Assembly (NCBI GenBank): GCA_963781215.1
Contig: CAWAFE010000028.1
Location: forward strand, 372,001 to 436,000
DNA length: 64,000 bases
Direction of reading: 5' to 3'
Origin: AP-15 sp963781215
Lineage (GTDB): Bacteria; Pseudomonadota; Alphaproteobacteria; ATCC43930; CGMCC-115725
Shown: positions 53,265 through 62,415 of the stretch, one piece after another
Layout of the letters: each line of letters starts with the position of its first letter
How positions within the stretch are numbered: the first letter of the stretch is position 1
Made by a program: the position numbers and the translations under genes
The notes under the pieces: generated by a model
Databases searched by the model: none
The model's input: only the letters and a program-made list of their open reading frames with translations
Told to the model about the DNA's origin: nothing

Positions 53265-53997
53265 ATGCCGAGAAAGATCACTCCAGCGAATTCGTCCGAG
53301 CGCTCTTCGGCCGTTGATCGTGGAACGGCCGACGACTGGCACGCCAGGTTTCGGAATCCGGCCCTGACGATCCTGCTGATCCTCGAAGTCTGCCTTATCT
53401 TTTTTGCCGCACCGTTGGCGGCGAAGGGGCTGCCGGTCGCCAAGCCGATCATCGAGACGATGGTGCTGACAGTTATAGCGGTCGTCGCCATGCTGTCTCG
53501 CAGACCGGGCGCGATCGTCGTCATACTGGTCGGAATGGCGGCCATCTTGGCGAGCCTATCGCTAGGATCCAATTGGCCGGCGGTTGTCAAAAACGTGGTC
53601 CACCGCAGCGGCGACATGCTCGTTTTTACAGGCTTGACCTGGCTAGTGGCGCACGCAGTCTATGCTCCCGGCCGAATTACGCTCCATCGCCTTCAGGGAG
53701 CGGTCGTGGTGTATCTGAACGCTGCAACGATCTTTGCCGCGGCGTTCAGCCTGATCTTGGAACTGAACCCGAACGCGTTTACCAGCCCTCCGGCCGCGAA
53801 CGGCGACCTGGGCAGGCTGGCAACGATGCTATACTTCAGCCTGTCGACGCTGACCACGACCGGTTACGGCGATATCGTACCAGTCGATCCGTTTGCGCGC
53901 AGCCTTTCCAATCTCGAGTCGGTTACTCGGGCCGTTATATCTCGCAATGACGATTGCTCGTCTCGTCACGATGGAACTCGAAGACCGGCGCCGTTGA
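53265..53997 (+). CDS. Two-pore-type potassium channel family protein, frameshifted near the end
   Basis: The protein has four or five hydrophobic helices (ALTILLILEVCLIFFAAPLA; MVLTVIAVVAML; AIVVILVGMAAILASLSLG; VVVYLNAATIFAAAFSLILE), then the pore with the K+ selectivity filter STLTTTGYGDIVPVDPFARS. As written, the frame runs on into unrelated sequence to 54512. Dropping one C at 53926 restores ESVIGPLYLAMTIARLVTME with a stop at 53995-53997, the normal end of these Ion_trans_2 proteins (about 244 residues). It is divergent from the HlyD operon. The start ATG 53265 has a weak ribosome-binding site (GAGAGATCAGGA). Confidence 0.82.
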
Positions 53998-54154
53998 CGG
54001 CATTCCTAACCTGCGTTCTGCTTGACCCGACCCTTCAGCGGTCCGATTTGCGTGCCGATCACTGGCCCGAGTGGCAGCAATCGGCACAATCCCACTGTTC
54101 CGCGCCGGCCCGAGGCCTTCGAGCTCGCCCGCGTCATCGCTCTTCCTGCCCCAT

Positions 54155-54187
54155 TCGTCCGCGGCCTCAGACTGAGGCCGCGGACGA
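54155..54187. terminator. Perfect 16-bp inverted repeat between convergent genes
   Basis: TCGTCCGCGGCCTCAG is followed by A and then its exact reverse complement, giving a very stable hairpin between the end of the channel gene and the convergent hydrolase gene. It probably ends transcription from one or both sides, although no clear T-run is present. The 14 bases shortly before it (GCTCTTCCTGCCCC, 54139-54152) match the end of the interspersed repeat copies at 42.7 and 46.3 kb. Confidence 0.7.
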
Positions 54188-54198
54188 GGTGTCGGACG

Positions 54199-54981
54199 CT
54201 ACTGGGCGGCGGCTGCCATCGATTGCGCTGCTGCAACCGGTCGATGGGCGCGTAGGAAGGTGCGGATATGGCGCACCGCCAGCGGAATCTTGTCCGGGGT
54301 GTCCTTCCACGGGTAGAGGCTCACCTGCGCGTTGGGTGCCAGATGTACGGTCTCCATCGCGACGACATACGGGTGCCCCGGAACGTCGTCCGGCAACACC
54401 AGGATTGGTGTGCGGCAGTTGCGCACAAAGTCGCGCGTCACGGTGTACACAAAATCGGCGCGGGCACCGCCGTACATGTTGGTCAGGAACGTATCGACCA
54501 TCGCCATCGTGATATCGGGCCGCCGGGCGCACAGCTCCGGGCCCCAGCCCTTCATATTGTTGTTGTAGGAGAGGCCAGGCATCTCCGGACGGTAGCCGCT
54601 GGGCTGCGCCGGCACGGCGGCGGCGACGCGGTCGCCGGCCCGCTTTAAGAGGTTCCAGATGAACGGGCCTCCGATGCAGAAGCCAAGCACCATGAACTCG
54701 CGGACGCCCAGGTGATCCATCAAGCCGATATGGTCGTCGGTATAGGCGTCCCACGGCCGGTCGACCTCCAGGGGCCCCGTGGACTGGCCACCCTTGGCGT
54801 TGCGCAGATCGGCCGCGATAACGCGAAACTCGCCCTTGAACTCGTCGAACGGGTTGAACGGGTGCGTCGCGAGCCCCGCGACCGTCGAGTTGAGCCCGCC
54901 GCCGGGAATCACCAGCAGCGGGAAGCCCGAGCCGGCCTCTTCGTAATGGATGCGAACCTGGCCTCTTTCATAGAACGGCAT
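54199..54981 (-). CDS. Alpha/beta hydrolase with cysteine at the nucleophile elbow (paralogue 1)
   Basis: The 260-residue protein (ATG 54981: MPFYERGQVRIHYEEAGSGF) has the alpha/beta hydrolase pattern: LLVIPGGGLNSTVAG as oxyanion loop, MVLGFCIGGPFIWNLLK as elbow and PILVLPDDVPGHPYVV as the acid strand. The elbow is G-F-C-I-G, so the nucleophile is Cys, as in dienelactone hydrolases. The usual His after the last strand (PGxGH) is not seen; a His in PGHP follows the acid instead. It is 62 bases downstream of a close paralogue in the same orientation, evidence of tandem duplication. Substrate unknown. Confidence 0.82.
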   Translation of the reverse strand: MPFYERGQVRIHYEEAGSGFPLLVIPGGGLNSTVAGLATHPFNPFDEFKGEFRVIAADLRNAKGGQSTGPLEVDRPWDAYTDDHIGLMDHLGVREFMVLGFCIGGPFIWNLLKRAGDRVAAAVPAQPSGYRPEMPGLSYNNNMKGWGPELCARRPDITMAMVDTFLTNMYGGARADFVYTVTRDFVRNCRTPILVLPDDVPGHPYVVAMETVHLAPNAQVSLYPWKDTPDKIPLAVRHIRTFLRAHRPVAAAQSMAAAAQ

Positions 54982-55043
54982 GGTCTTTCTCCCTTTCGCA
55001 ATTCGTGTCGTCATTCCCGCGCGGGGCTGACGAAAACCGTCGA

Positions 55044-55805
55044 TTACTGCGCCGCAGCGCGCATCGGGAGGTGCGATTTGAGGAAGCTGCGCACCTTGTT
55101 TATTGTGCGCTGCCTCAGCTCCTCAGGCGCGCGCCAGGGGAAGACGGTGATCTCGGAGTTGGGCGCCAGCGACGCCACGTCGATCGACGTCTGCAGCGGA
55201 TGCGACGGCGTGTCGTCCGGCAAAACGAGGATCGGCGTCCGGCAGTTCTTGATGAACTCGCGCGGCACGCTGTGGAGGAAGTCGGGCTGCACGCGCCACA
55301 AGCTGTGAAAATACTTTTCGATCGTGTCCATCGACACCTCGGGCCGGCGGGTGCGGAAATCGGGGAGCCAATTCTCGTGGCTGTGCCGATACATGACATC
55401 CGGGTCTTCCGGGCGCTGGCCGACGCTTTGGCAGAACACCGCGGCGACGACGCGGTCGGGCGCGCGCTGCAGCAGCTTCCCGGCAAAGCAGCCGCCGATG
55501 CAGTAGCCCATGTAAAAGAATTCGCGGATCCCGAGATGGTCCATCAGCCCGAGCTGGTCGTCGGCAAAGGCGTCCCATGCATTGTCGACAGGCACCGGAC
55601 CCGTCGATTCGCCGCCATTGGCATTGCGCTGGTCCATCGTGATGCAGCGAAAGTCGTTCTTGAACTCTTCCATTGCATTGATAACCGCGGTCGGCCAGTT
55701 GCTGACCCGCGAATTGAGGCCGCCGCCGGGAGTGACCAGCAGCGGGAAGCCGGAGCCGGCCTCCTCGTAGCGAATGCGAACGTCGCCCTTTTCGAAGAAC
55801 GGCAT
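55044..55805 (-). CDS. Alpha/beta hydrolase with cysteine at the nucleophile elbow (paralogue 2)
   Basis: The 253-residue protein starts MPFFEKGDVRIRYEEAGSGF and shares the elbow FYMGYCIGGCFAGKLLQ (Cys in G-Y-C-I-G), the PILVLPDDTPSHPLQ acid/His segment and the MDHLGIREF and IKNCRTPILVLPDD blocks with its neighbour at 54199-54981. By eye the two are about half identical along the whole length. ATG 55805 follows GGAGGAGAC. It leads the pair. The Cys/Asp/His set is complete only if the SHP/GHP histidine is catalytic. Confidence 0.82.
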   Translation of the reverse strand: MPFFEKGDVRIRYEEAGSGFPLLVTPGGGLNSRVSNWPTAVINAMEEFKNDFRCITMDQRNANGGESTGPVPVDNAWDAFADDQLGLMDHLGIREFFYMGYCIGGCFAGKLLQRAPDRVVAAVFCQSVGQRPEDPDVMYRHSHENWLPDFRTRRPEVSMDTIEKYFHSLWRVQPDFLHSVPREFIKNCRTPILVLPDDTPSHPLQTSIDVASLAPNSEITVFPWRAPEELRQRTINKVRSFLKSHLPMRAAAQ

Positions 55806-56180
55806 GGCAGTCTCCTCCACCATTGCGGCCGCAGGGCCCATCGCCGCCGGCCGGATGCGCTGGCAGACATGTTAAGCCAATCGGGAGAGTCTTCGCAAAG
55901 CGTTTTCGCCGTACGCGACTCCCGATCAGGTCCGGTCCGCCAAAGAAGCACGCGTGCACCGGCAGCAGGCAGCACTCGACGATGGCTTCCGCGCTCCCGG
56001 GGTCTAGGTCGTGAACCCATAGCCGGCGACGGCCGCAATCGACCCATTCGGACCTCCGACTTCGGCTCCGCGACCGGCCCGTTATGCCCGAAGCCGATCT
56101 TGTCCGGCAGTACGCGCAACGGACCGAGTTGGGTGGACAGCGATCATTGGGTTCGAGCTACAGTCCCGCATTTCGCGCCA
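55806..56180. other. Intergenic region without a recognised gene (about 375 bp)
   Basis: Between the hydrolase pair and the DNA glycosylase gene I find no homologous coding sequence. The region should contain the promoter of the 55805 gene (on its left part). The right part, 56020-56160, resembles low-complexity leftovers of coding sequence but nothing identifiable. Confidence 0.4.
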
Positions 56181-56819
56181 TTAACAGACATTGAGCGACC
56201 TTGGACCACTGACGAACGGACTGCCCCGAAGATAAAATCGCAGGAGGCGGTTCGCATCCTGCGAAATGCCGATTCTAATGCTCTGCCCGATTTCGCCGGG
56301 TTCGTGGTCACCGCGTCCGAGCCATAACGGGCCTTCTCGGCAAAGATCGAGCCCATCGAGCCGACGGTCAACCCGGAACGCCGCGGTGAGCCTTCCTGGA
56401 CCTCGCGCCAAGTCGCGCAAGCGCTCGATGCCGCGATTTAGCCGCATGATCGGGATGCCTTCGAGCGGCTCGATCGCCCTGATCAGGACGCCGGCTCCGA
56501 TCCCGGGCATCTCGCTCGAGACATTGAGCATGTATGAGCTGCCGTAGGCGAGATAAACATAGGCGTGCCCACGCTCGACAAACAGCGACCGATTACGCGG
56601 TGTCATCCCGCGGTAGGCGTGCCCCGCGGCGTCGCCGATGACATACGCCTCGGTCTCTACAATACGACCGCTGGCGACCCCTTCGGGCAACTCCCGCACC
56701 AATATCTTGCCAATGAGATAGCGGGCGAGAGATACCGTATCAATCGGCAGCTCCGAGCGAGCGAGCGGCGGATGACCATCCTTACGGCGGCCAGTTTTCA
56801 GGGCATCCGCTCGACCCAT
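56181..56819 (-). CDS. 3-methyladenine DNA glycosylase, AAG/MPG type
   Basis: The 212-residue protein has the AAG-family motifs: LARYLIGKILVRELPEGVAS, RIVETEAYVIGDAAGHAYRG (catalytic Glu in ETEAY), MTPRNRSLFVERGHAYVYLA, GAGVLIRAIEPLEGIP and DLARGPGRLTAAF. It flips out and removes alkylated or deaminated purines in base-excision repair. ATG 56819 (MGRADALKTGRRKDGHP) is chosen over 56924, since the longer frame overlaps the next gene fully; it still overlaps that gene's end by 22 bases. Unlike AlkA/Tag, this family has the human MPG fold. Confidence 0.92.
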   Translation of the reverse strand: MGRADALKTGRRKDGHPPLARSELPIDTVSLARYLIGKILVRELPEGVASGRIVETEAYVIGDAAGHAYRGMTPRNRSLFVERGHAYVYLAYGSSYMLNVSSEMPGIGAGVLIRAIEPLEGIPIMRLNRGIERLRDLARGPGRLTAAFRVDRRLDGLDLCREGPLWLGRGDHEPGEIGQSIRIGISQDANRLLRFYLRGSPFVSGPRSLNVC

Positions 56820-57177
56820 TGCGCTCGCGAAGGCCCTGGCTCGAACGGATCGCCAAAATACTGGGTCTCGCGGGCTACCTTCCCATCGAGGAACTCCATG
56901 ATGCTCACCGTGTAGGACGCCCACCCGTCATAGATCAGGACATATTCAGTGACCCAGAGATCGCCTGCTCCGATTATCCGCCGCACTGTGAATCGCTTCC
57001 GGTTGGGCTGGGCGGCGCGAGACGACTGAATCTTCCGCCGGCCGCGGATGCGCTCGCCCGATTGGGGATATTCGAGCACCGCGTCCTCTCGGTAAATCTG
57101 GTGCTCCCCCTCGAAATCGTTCGCATCGGAGGCAGCCCAGTGGCTTCCAGAGCAATTCTAATCTCTCGGTCTTCCAT
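56798..57177 (-). CDS. SnoaL-like / NTF2-fold protein, with one frameshift
   Basis: From ATG 57177 the frame reads MEDREIRIALEA; restoring one G missing near 57142 (plus strand) continues HWAASDANDFEGEHQIYRED, AVLEYPQSGERIRGRRKIQS and YVLIYDGWASYTVSIMEFLD. This is a full SnoaL-like domain of 126 residues ending RAQWVERMP. The fold is a cone-shaped alpha+beta barrel used by cyclases, isomerases and unknown enzymes. As written it is split in two short frames. The end overlaps the glycosylase gene by 22 bases, so the two are probably cotranscribed. Confidence 0.78.
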
Positions 57178-57226
57178 ATCAAATCTCAAAATATTGAATT
57201 TTAATTCCTGGTCGTCGGAATTTTAC

Positions 57227-58435
57227 TCAAGATCGCGGCTTCACCCGGCGAATGCGAGAAGAAATACCAGCTGCACCTCCCCGTGCGCGAATCTCGGATG
57301 AGGAGATGTCGGAGCGGAATAGATGCTCAGGGATTTCGGTGAAGAGGTCGGCATAGCGCCGCGGCACGGGGATGTCCTTCAGCGCGCGTACGCGGCCCAC
57401 CGCGTCGATGCGCACGGCCACCAGAAAGCTGCCCCCGGAATTAGCGATTTCCTCGAGCGCCATGTGCATTAGAGCCTCGTCATCGCCATAATATTTCGGC
57501 CCAAACAGCCGCTCCGCCGTATCCGCGCCGACCACAAACGTCGTGCTCGGAAACAGGCGCGACTTTTCGAGGAAGGTGGGCGCCCGCGTGAGCTCGACCG
57601 GCGACTTCCAGGCGAATTGCGCGAGCCGGTTTCGCACCGTCTCGCCCGCCAGCGGCGGCTTGTCGACGTTGGTGACAGAGATTTCGAACGTCAAGGGCTG
57701 CTGACTGAGCTCTTCGACGACCCGTGCCAGCAATACATGTCCCGCGTGCATCGGGTTGAAAGAACCGGGGAACAGCACACAGGGCTGCGGCGCCGACAGC
57801 GTTATCTGGCCATCGGGCTGGACGGTGACGCGATCGAATTCGCCTGCCAGGAGCTGGTCGATCGTATCCACGGCCGCCCCGGCCGCCACAGCCGTCTCGG
57901 CATAATCTTCATCCGCATCGAAAAGGCTGCGCGGCGACGGTGCGTCAACCCCGCATGCGCCGGCTAGCCACAGGACGATCGCGCGCGAAACGAGGTCTTC
58001 CTCAGCGGCGCGATCACGCCGGCCCTTGGCCAGCACGCAAGTGCAATGAGCGATGCCGGCGGAATTGGCGAATGCGATGTGAAATCGGTGCTCGCCTTTA
58101 CGCGGGCGATCGCTGACCAGTGCCGCCGTGGCGCCAAGGCCCACCAGATCGGTGCTCGCCGGCGCCAACCTGGCTGCGCGTGCCCGTGCGGTTCGCGCCA
58201 TTGCGATCGCGGTGTCTGAGCTGCACGCCTGTGCGGGCGCAAACCCCAGAAACGCCGCAAGTGCCCCCTCGTCGTAGGGAATTTGTGCCTCGATCAGTAG
58301 CCGAGAGCCGCCGGGAACACGAAGCAACTCGCCGACTGCGCCACTGCCGCCGCCGGTGATCGCGAGTGCCGCCTTGCGGCCGGACGCGTGCAATGCGGAG
58401 ATCAATTGTTGCCACGCGGCGTTCGACGGGCTCAT
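57227..58435 (-). CDS. CinA-C (nicotinamide-nucleotide amidase-like) / NMN-adenylyltransferase-like fusion
   Basis: The 402-residue protein has an N-terminal CinA-C-like domain (residues 1-165: ALAITGGGSGAVGELLRVPG, GSRLLIEAQIPYDEGALAAF, LGATAALVSDRPRKGEHRFH) and a C-terminal nucleotidyltransferase domain (from about residue 220) with the HIGH-type motif VLFPGSFNPMHAGHVLLARV and a terminal SSSEIRARGG in place of ISSTxIR. CinA-C domains deamidate NMN to NaMN and NadD-type enzymes adenylylate it, so the fusion could perform two successive salvage steps to NAD. A plant protein with the same fusion (At2g01220) is known to me by similarity. Divergent from the MetX-like gene. Confidence 0.82.
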   Translation of the reverse strand: MSPSNAAWQQLISALHASGRKAALAITGGGSGAVGELLRVPGGSRLLIEAQIPYDEGALAAFLGFAPAQACSSDTAIAMARTARARAARLAPASTDLVGLGATAALVSDRPRKGEHRFHIAFANSAGIAHCTCVLAKGRRDRAAEEDLVSRAIVLWLAGACGVDAPSPRSLFDADEDYAETAVAAGAAVDTIDQLLAGEFDRVTVQPDGQITLSAPQPCVLFPGSFNPMHAGHVLLARVVEELSQQPLTFEISVTNVDKPPLAGETVRNRLAQFAWKSPVELTRAPTFLEKSRLFPSTTFVVGADTAERLFGPKYYGDDEALMHMALEEIANSGGSFLVAVRIDAVGRVRALKDIPVPRRYADLFTEIPEHLFRSDISSSEIRARGGAAGISSRIRRVKPRS

Positions 58436-58526
58436 GGTGGGTGTGTGGTCCGAAGCTGAAAAATACCTCGCGAACGGTGAAAGACAGTTCGGACAGAGTC
58501 AACAGAGTTGCCCTGCGGAGGAAACG

Positions 58527-59624
58527 ATGAACGACCTGCCGTTGCGCCCCGCCGCCGATATCGGCGCCGTCGAGGACCGGTTCTTCACCTTGCGCAATTT
58601 TCCGCTCACCAACGGTACGGTCATGCCGGAGGCGACGATCGCCTACGAGACCTATGGCCGGCTGGCGCCCGCCAACGGACCAAATGGCGGCCGCAACGCC
58701 ATCCTGTGCACGCATGGCTACACCGCCAGCCACCATTTCGCCGGCCGCAACCCGGCGAACGGCAACCAGCCGGGCTCGTGGGACGGCCTGATCGGTCCGG
58801 GCAAGGCGATCGACACTGACAAATTGTTCGTCGTCGCCTCGAACATGCTCGGCTCGTCCTTCGGCTCGACCAATGCCGGCAATATCAACCCGCAGACCGG
58901 CGAAGCCTATGGCCCCGATTTTCCGAACATCACGATCCGCGACATCGTCGCCGCGCAGAAAGCCTTGCTCGACCATCTCGGCGTCCGCCATCTGGTCGCG
59001 GTCGCCGGTCCCTCCTATGGCGGCTACCAGGCGTTCCAATGGGCGGTCGCCTACCCCGATTTCATGGACGCGATCGTGCCGGTCAACACCGCACCCTGGG
59101 CCTCGATCAATACCGATAAGCAATTGGCCGAGTTGCAGGCGCGGCTCGCCGGCGATCCCGAATGGCATGGCGGCCGCTATTACGGCAAGGCGGCGTGCAA
59201 GACGGTGTTGACCGACATCCGGGTCGAGACGCTGAAGCGTTACGGCATCGAGACCGCTCTGGCGCCGCGTTTCCCCGACCCGGCGGCGCGCGAGGCGGCG
59301 ATCCGCGAGCAGGCCGCAAACTGGGCCGCCAAATGGGACGCCAACTCGCTGATCATCCTGCGCCGCGCCTTGCTCGGCTTCGACACCAGGCCGGATTTCG
59401 CCAGGATCAAGGCCAAGGTGCTCTACATCTTGTGCCGCACCGACGCGCTGTTCCCGCCAAAGATCGCGCCCGATGTCATCAAGGCGTTGACCGCGGCCGG
59501 GGTCGAGGCGCGCTATTTCGAGCTCGACAGCGATCTCGGCCATTCCTCCAGCGGCCCCGAGCACGCCAAATGGTCGCCGGTGTTGCGCGAGTTCCTGGCG
59601 CCGCTGGTCGCCCGGCTGAACTGA
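58527..59624 (+). CDS. MetX-like alpha/beta hydrolase / acyltransferase
   Basis: The 365-residue protein has MetX-family features: PEATIAYETYGRLAPANG, ILCTHGYTASHHFAG, the elbow AVAGPSYGGYQAFQWAV (Ser in GPSYGG), LCRTDALFPPKI (Asp) and DSDLGHSSSGPEHAKW (His). Homoserine acetyltransferases usually carry GGSMGG at the elbow, so GPSYGG and the lid suggest a hydrolase or other acyltransferase. ATG 58527 follows GGAGGAAACG, a strong ribosome-binding site. Distant paralogue of the gene at 30152-31165. Confidence 0.85.
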   Translation: MNDLPLRPAADIGAVEDRFFTLRNFPLTNGTVMPEATIAYETYGRLAPANGPNGGRNAILCTHGYTASHHFAGRNPANGNQPGSWDGLIGPGKAIDTDKLFVVASNMLGSSFGSTNAGNINPQTGEAYGPDFPNITIRDIVAAQKALLDHLGVRHLVAVAGPSYGGYQAFQWAVAYPDFMDAIVPVNTAPWASINTDKQLAELQARLAGDPEWHGGRYYGKAACKTVLTDIRVETLKRYGIETALAPRFPDPAAREAAIREQAANWAAKWDANSLIILRRALLGFDTRPDFARIKAKVLYILCRTDALFPPKIAPDVIKALTAAGVEARYFELDSDLGHSSSGPEHAKWSPVLREFLAPLVARLN

Positions 59625-59665
59625 GGCGCTTCGCCGGTGCCGTCTCGCCTCGACAAGCAGGGACG

Positions 59666-59875
59666 GTCAGCCTCGCCACGTCGAAATTGTACACGCGGGC
59701 GGTGTTGCCGCCGGCGATCCCCGGATCGCCGTCCGGGGCAGGCTTGGCCTGTTCGTCGTCCGGTACGCCCTTCAGGATCTCGCCAGGCTCTTCCGCGATT
59801 GCGGAAACGTCGACCCGCTGTGCGGATAATCCGAGCCCCACATCATGTTGTCGGCGCCGATGACTTCCGCAGCAA
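59666..59875 (-). pseudogene. C-terminal fragment of an amidohydrolase gene
   Basis: The minus strand reads EVIGADNMMWGSDYPHSGST and, after restoring one base near 59782, EILKGVPDDEQAK followed by GIAGGNTARVYNFDVARLT. This is the typical end of amidohydrolase_2 proteins (GSDYPHSEST..., GGNTARLYNFD). Everything upstream is missing; the adjacent MetE-like gene begins at once on the same strand. Confidence 0.7.
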
Positions 59876-59879
59876 CTCA

Positions 59880-60936
59880 TCAGCCCAGTTCGGCGGTCTG
59901 CGAGTGAGCCGCGAGCAGCGCCGGGAAACGCTCTGGATTGCCGCGCGCCATGCCGCATTCGGTGGCTATGCCGTCGACACGGACATGGCGCCGGGCGGCG
60001 GCGAGGCGGGCGGCGTTGCCGGCCATGTCGTCGCGGTGAACGAGGCCGAGATAAAGTTCCGTTTCCGGGCGCAGCTTCAGCCCGGCGAGCGGTGCGAAAT
60101 AGGCGTCGTCGGTGCGCGGTTTCGGCACCGGAAGGTGGAAAAACTGGATCGGCCGCCGCACCCCGGCCGAGACCGCATTGACGATCTCGACCATGATCCC
60201 GGCATCCTTCGGCTGGATCACGTGATCGTCGGCCGGGCTGCCGTAGCACAGGTGGTAGCCGAGCTCGATCGCAGCCGGCACGCCGTCGCCGATCGCGATC
60301 AGCTCGGCGACCGTCTCCGTCCGGAAATCGACCGGCCCCGGCTCGTAATAGCCCTCCCAGGCAATGACCTCCTGGCACACGTCCCATTGCAGCGCGATGC
60401 GGTCGTTGGGCAAGGCCTGTGCGATCGCCGCGATCTCGCCGAGCATATGCGTCGTCAGCACCGGGATCAGCGCCGGCCGGTCGGTCGGCACCATGTTGTT
60501 GTAGGTCGGCGCGATCGGGGTCGGCAGCGAGATCTGGAATTTGACGCCGGCAGGGATGACACCTTCCTGCTGCAGGCGGTCGAACAGTCCGGAACAACTC
60601 GATGGCCATGTCGGCATAACCGGTATTGACGCCGGCCGGGTCGAGCCGCGCGCCTGGCTTCACCCGCAGGCGTGGAATTTCGCGCAATAACTTGCCGTCC
60701 CACTGGGTAAATTTGAACGGCGGTACATCGCTCGCCACCTCGATCGCGGGGTGATCGGCCAACACTTGCTGCAAAAACCGGATCCAGGTCTTGCGGATGC
60801 CGGTCTCGCCGTCCGGCAGGCGCTTCAAATGTGGTCCGGTCGCCGCCGCCAGGGTACGGAACACCGTCTCGGCGTCCGGCAACGGGATGCTGCCGACGAA
60901 ATGGACGATCGGCTTGTGCGCTGGCGCTGCGCTCAT
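59880..60936 (-). CDS. MetE/UROD-superfamily protein (methionine-synthase-like), with one frameshift
   Basis: The first part (MSAAPAHKPIVHFVGSIPLP, then LKRLPDGETGIRKTWIRFLQ and NTGYADMAIELF) and the second part (GLFDRLQQEGVIPAGVKFQI, RIALQWDVCQEVIAWEGYY, IELGYHLCYGSPADDHVIQP and IATECGMARGNPERFPAL) join when one G at 60591 is dropped. The complete protein of about 352 residues is a stand-alone MetE-C-like TIM barrel with possible zinc ligands in YHLCYG and TECG. Function unknown; related proteins occur near amidohydrolases and MetX-like hydrolases, as here. Confidence 0.8.
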
Positions 60937-61192
60937 CGCGGCCCTCTCCCCTCAACCGACATTCGCCAGATTCCCGGCGGCTGCGAGCCAGGATCGGTCT
61001 TTTGACCGGCTTGGGCAACGCAAATTGCCAAACGGCCGGGATCGGCGCATTAGGGGCGTTGCCCATTCGCCGGCTTGCATCTCATTTTTCAGGATCGCTT
61101 CTCCCGGTAGAGAGTTCGTCCGCTACCAGCGGGCCAAACACCGACAGGATGGGACGATCAGGTCGCGGTCGCCTTACACATGAGGTCATACG

Positions 61193-61906
61193 ATGAAGCA
61201 ACCCAACCGAGTCAAAGCCGCCATGCGTGCCGGCCGCAAGGCGTACGGCTACAACCTATCCTTCCCATCCCCATGGGTGATCGACATTCTGGGGAAGCTC
61301 GACTTCGATTTCGTCTTCATCGATGGCGAGCATGGCCCGTTTGGCCTGGACCAGCTCGAGGACCTCTGCAGGACCGCCGAACGCTACAATTTGACACCGA
61401 TCGCCAGGGTGCCGGATATCGGCTCATCAACCATCCTGCGCTATCTCGATCGGGGGATCGTGGGCATAGTGGGCCCACACATCGCCACGGAGGCGGACGC
61501 CCGCCAGCTCGTGCGGGCGTGCTATTTCGGTCCGCTCGGTGAGCGGTCATTCGGAGCAAACCGCGGCACCGACTACAATGCCGGGATTGCCGACAAGGCG
61601 GCGTACTACCGTGAGGCAAACGAACAGATGCTGGTGTGCGCTCTATTGGAAGATGTCGCCGTGCTGGACAACCTCGACACGATTCTCGCGGTGCCGGGCA
61701 TCGACCTGTACAGCATTGGCCCGAACGATTTTGCCCAAAGTCTTGGCTACCCCGGCGAGCCCGACCATCCGGAAGTCGTCAAGACAATGCAGGAAATCAC
61801 CAATCGCATCCGACAGGCTGGGCGCAGGATGCAGCTGGATGTGATGAAAGGGGCGTGGGTCAGCGACATGCTGCTCGATGCGGGTCGTCGTATTTTATCA
61901 TCGTAG
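61193..61906 (+). CDS. HpcH/HpaI-family aldolase
   Basis: The 237-residue TIM-barrel protein has the class II aldolase-like motifs FDFVFIDGEHGPFGLDQLED (catalytic His and metal-site residues), PIARVPDIGSSTILRYLDRG, GIVGPHIATEADARQLVRA, VCALLEDVAVLDNLDTI (metal Glu) and IDLYSIGPNDFAQSLGYPG (metal Asp). Such enzymes cleave 4-hydroxy-2-oxo acids to pyruvate and an aldehyde with a divalent metal. ATG 61193 follows GAGG at 7 bases. The C-terminus (AGRRILSS) is slightly shorter than in relatives. No dedicated pathway genes adjoin. Confidence 0.88.
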   Translation: MKQPNRVKAAMRAGRKAYGYNLSFPSPWVIDILGKLDFDFVFIDGEHGPFGLDQLEDLCRTAERYNLTPIARVPDIGSSTILRYLDRGIVGIVGPHIATEADARQLVRACYFGPLGERSFGANRGTDYNAGIADKAAYYREANEQMLVCALLEDVAVLDNLDTILAVPGIDLYSIGPNDFAQSLGYPGEPDHPEVVKTMQEITNRIRQAGRRMQLDVMKGAWVSDMLLDAGRRILSS

Positions 61907-62415
61907 CAAGCGTAGTCTGCTCGACCGTCATTCGGACCTGTTGGTGAAGCAGATCGATATTTTTGCGCGACGCAGTTCGCCGGGGGCGCACTCGAACACC
62001 CTTCCGCATCGCAGGGCTGTACCCTCAGGTCAGGGGTGGACAGGCCGGAGCAACAAACCGCAACAGACCGGTGAACGGGTCTGAGATACACGACCGAGGG
62101 ACCCAACGACGATGGCGGCGGAATGCGCTACAGCTTTTCCGTCCTACGCTTGCTCGGCTTCGGTGACATCGCTTGCGTAGCGCAGCCCCTTGCGCAGACA
62201 CTGCGGACGAGTGATTTCAGTCCACATGTCGTGCCTCGATGGTTGCTCGTCACAACCATCTGAAATCAATCAATTCATTTCGAGTCGGACACTTGGATGG
62301 CCGTCACATAAACAACGGCTACGCTTGCTAGTTGAATGGTAGCTTTATAACATGGTAAATTGCCGTGAAACGATGGCTGTCGGCGGACGGTCGGGCGCGG
62401 CTGGAAGGAGGCGGC
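61907..62415. other. Non-coding region of about 500 bp with a relic of the interspersed repeat
   Basis: No gene is recognisable. At 62109-62148 the sequence ATGGCGGCGGAATGCGCTAC then AGCTTTTCCGTCCTACGC resembles the second palindrome of the repeat copies at 42.6 and 46.1 kb. The stretch 62260-62360 is AT-rich and likely contains the promoter of the lipoprotein gene. Confidence 0.45.
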
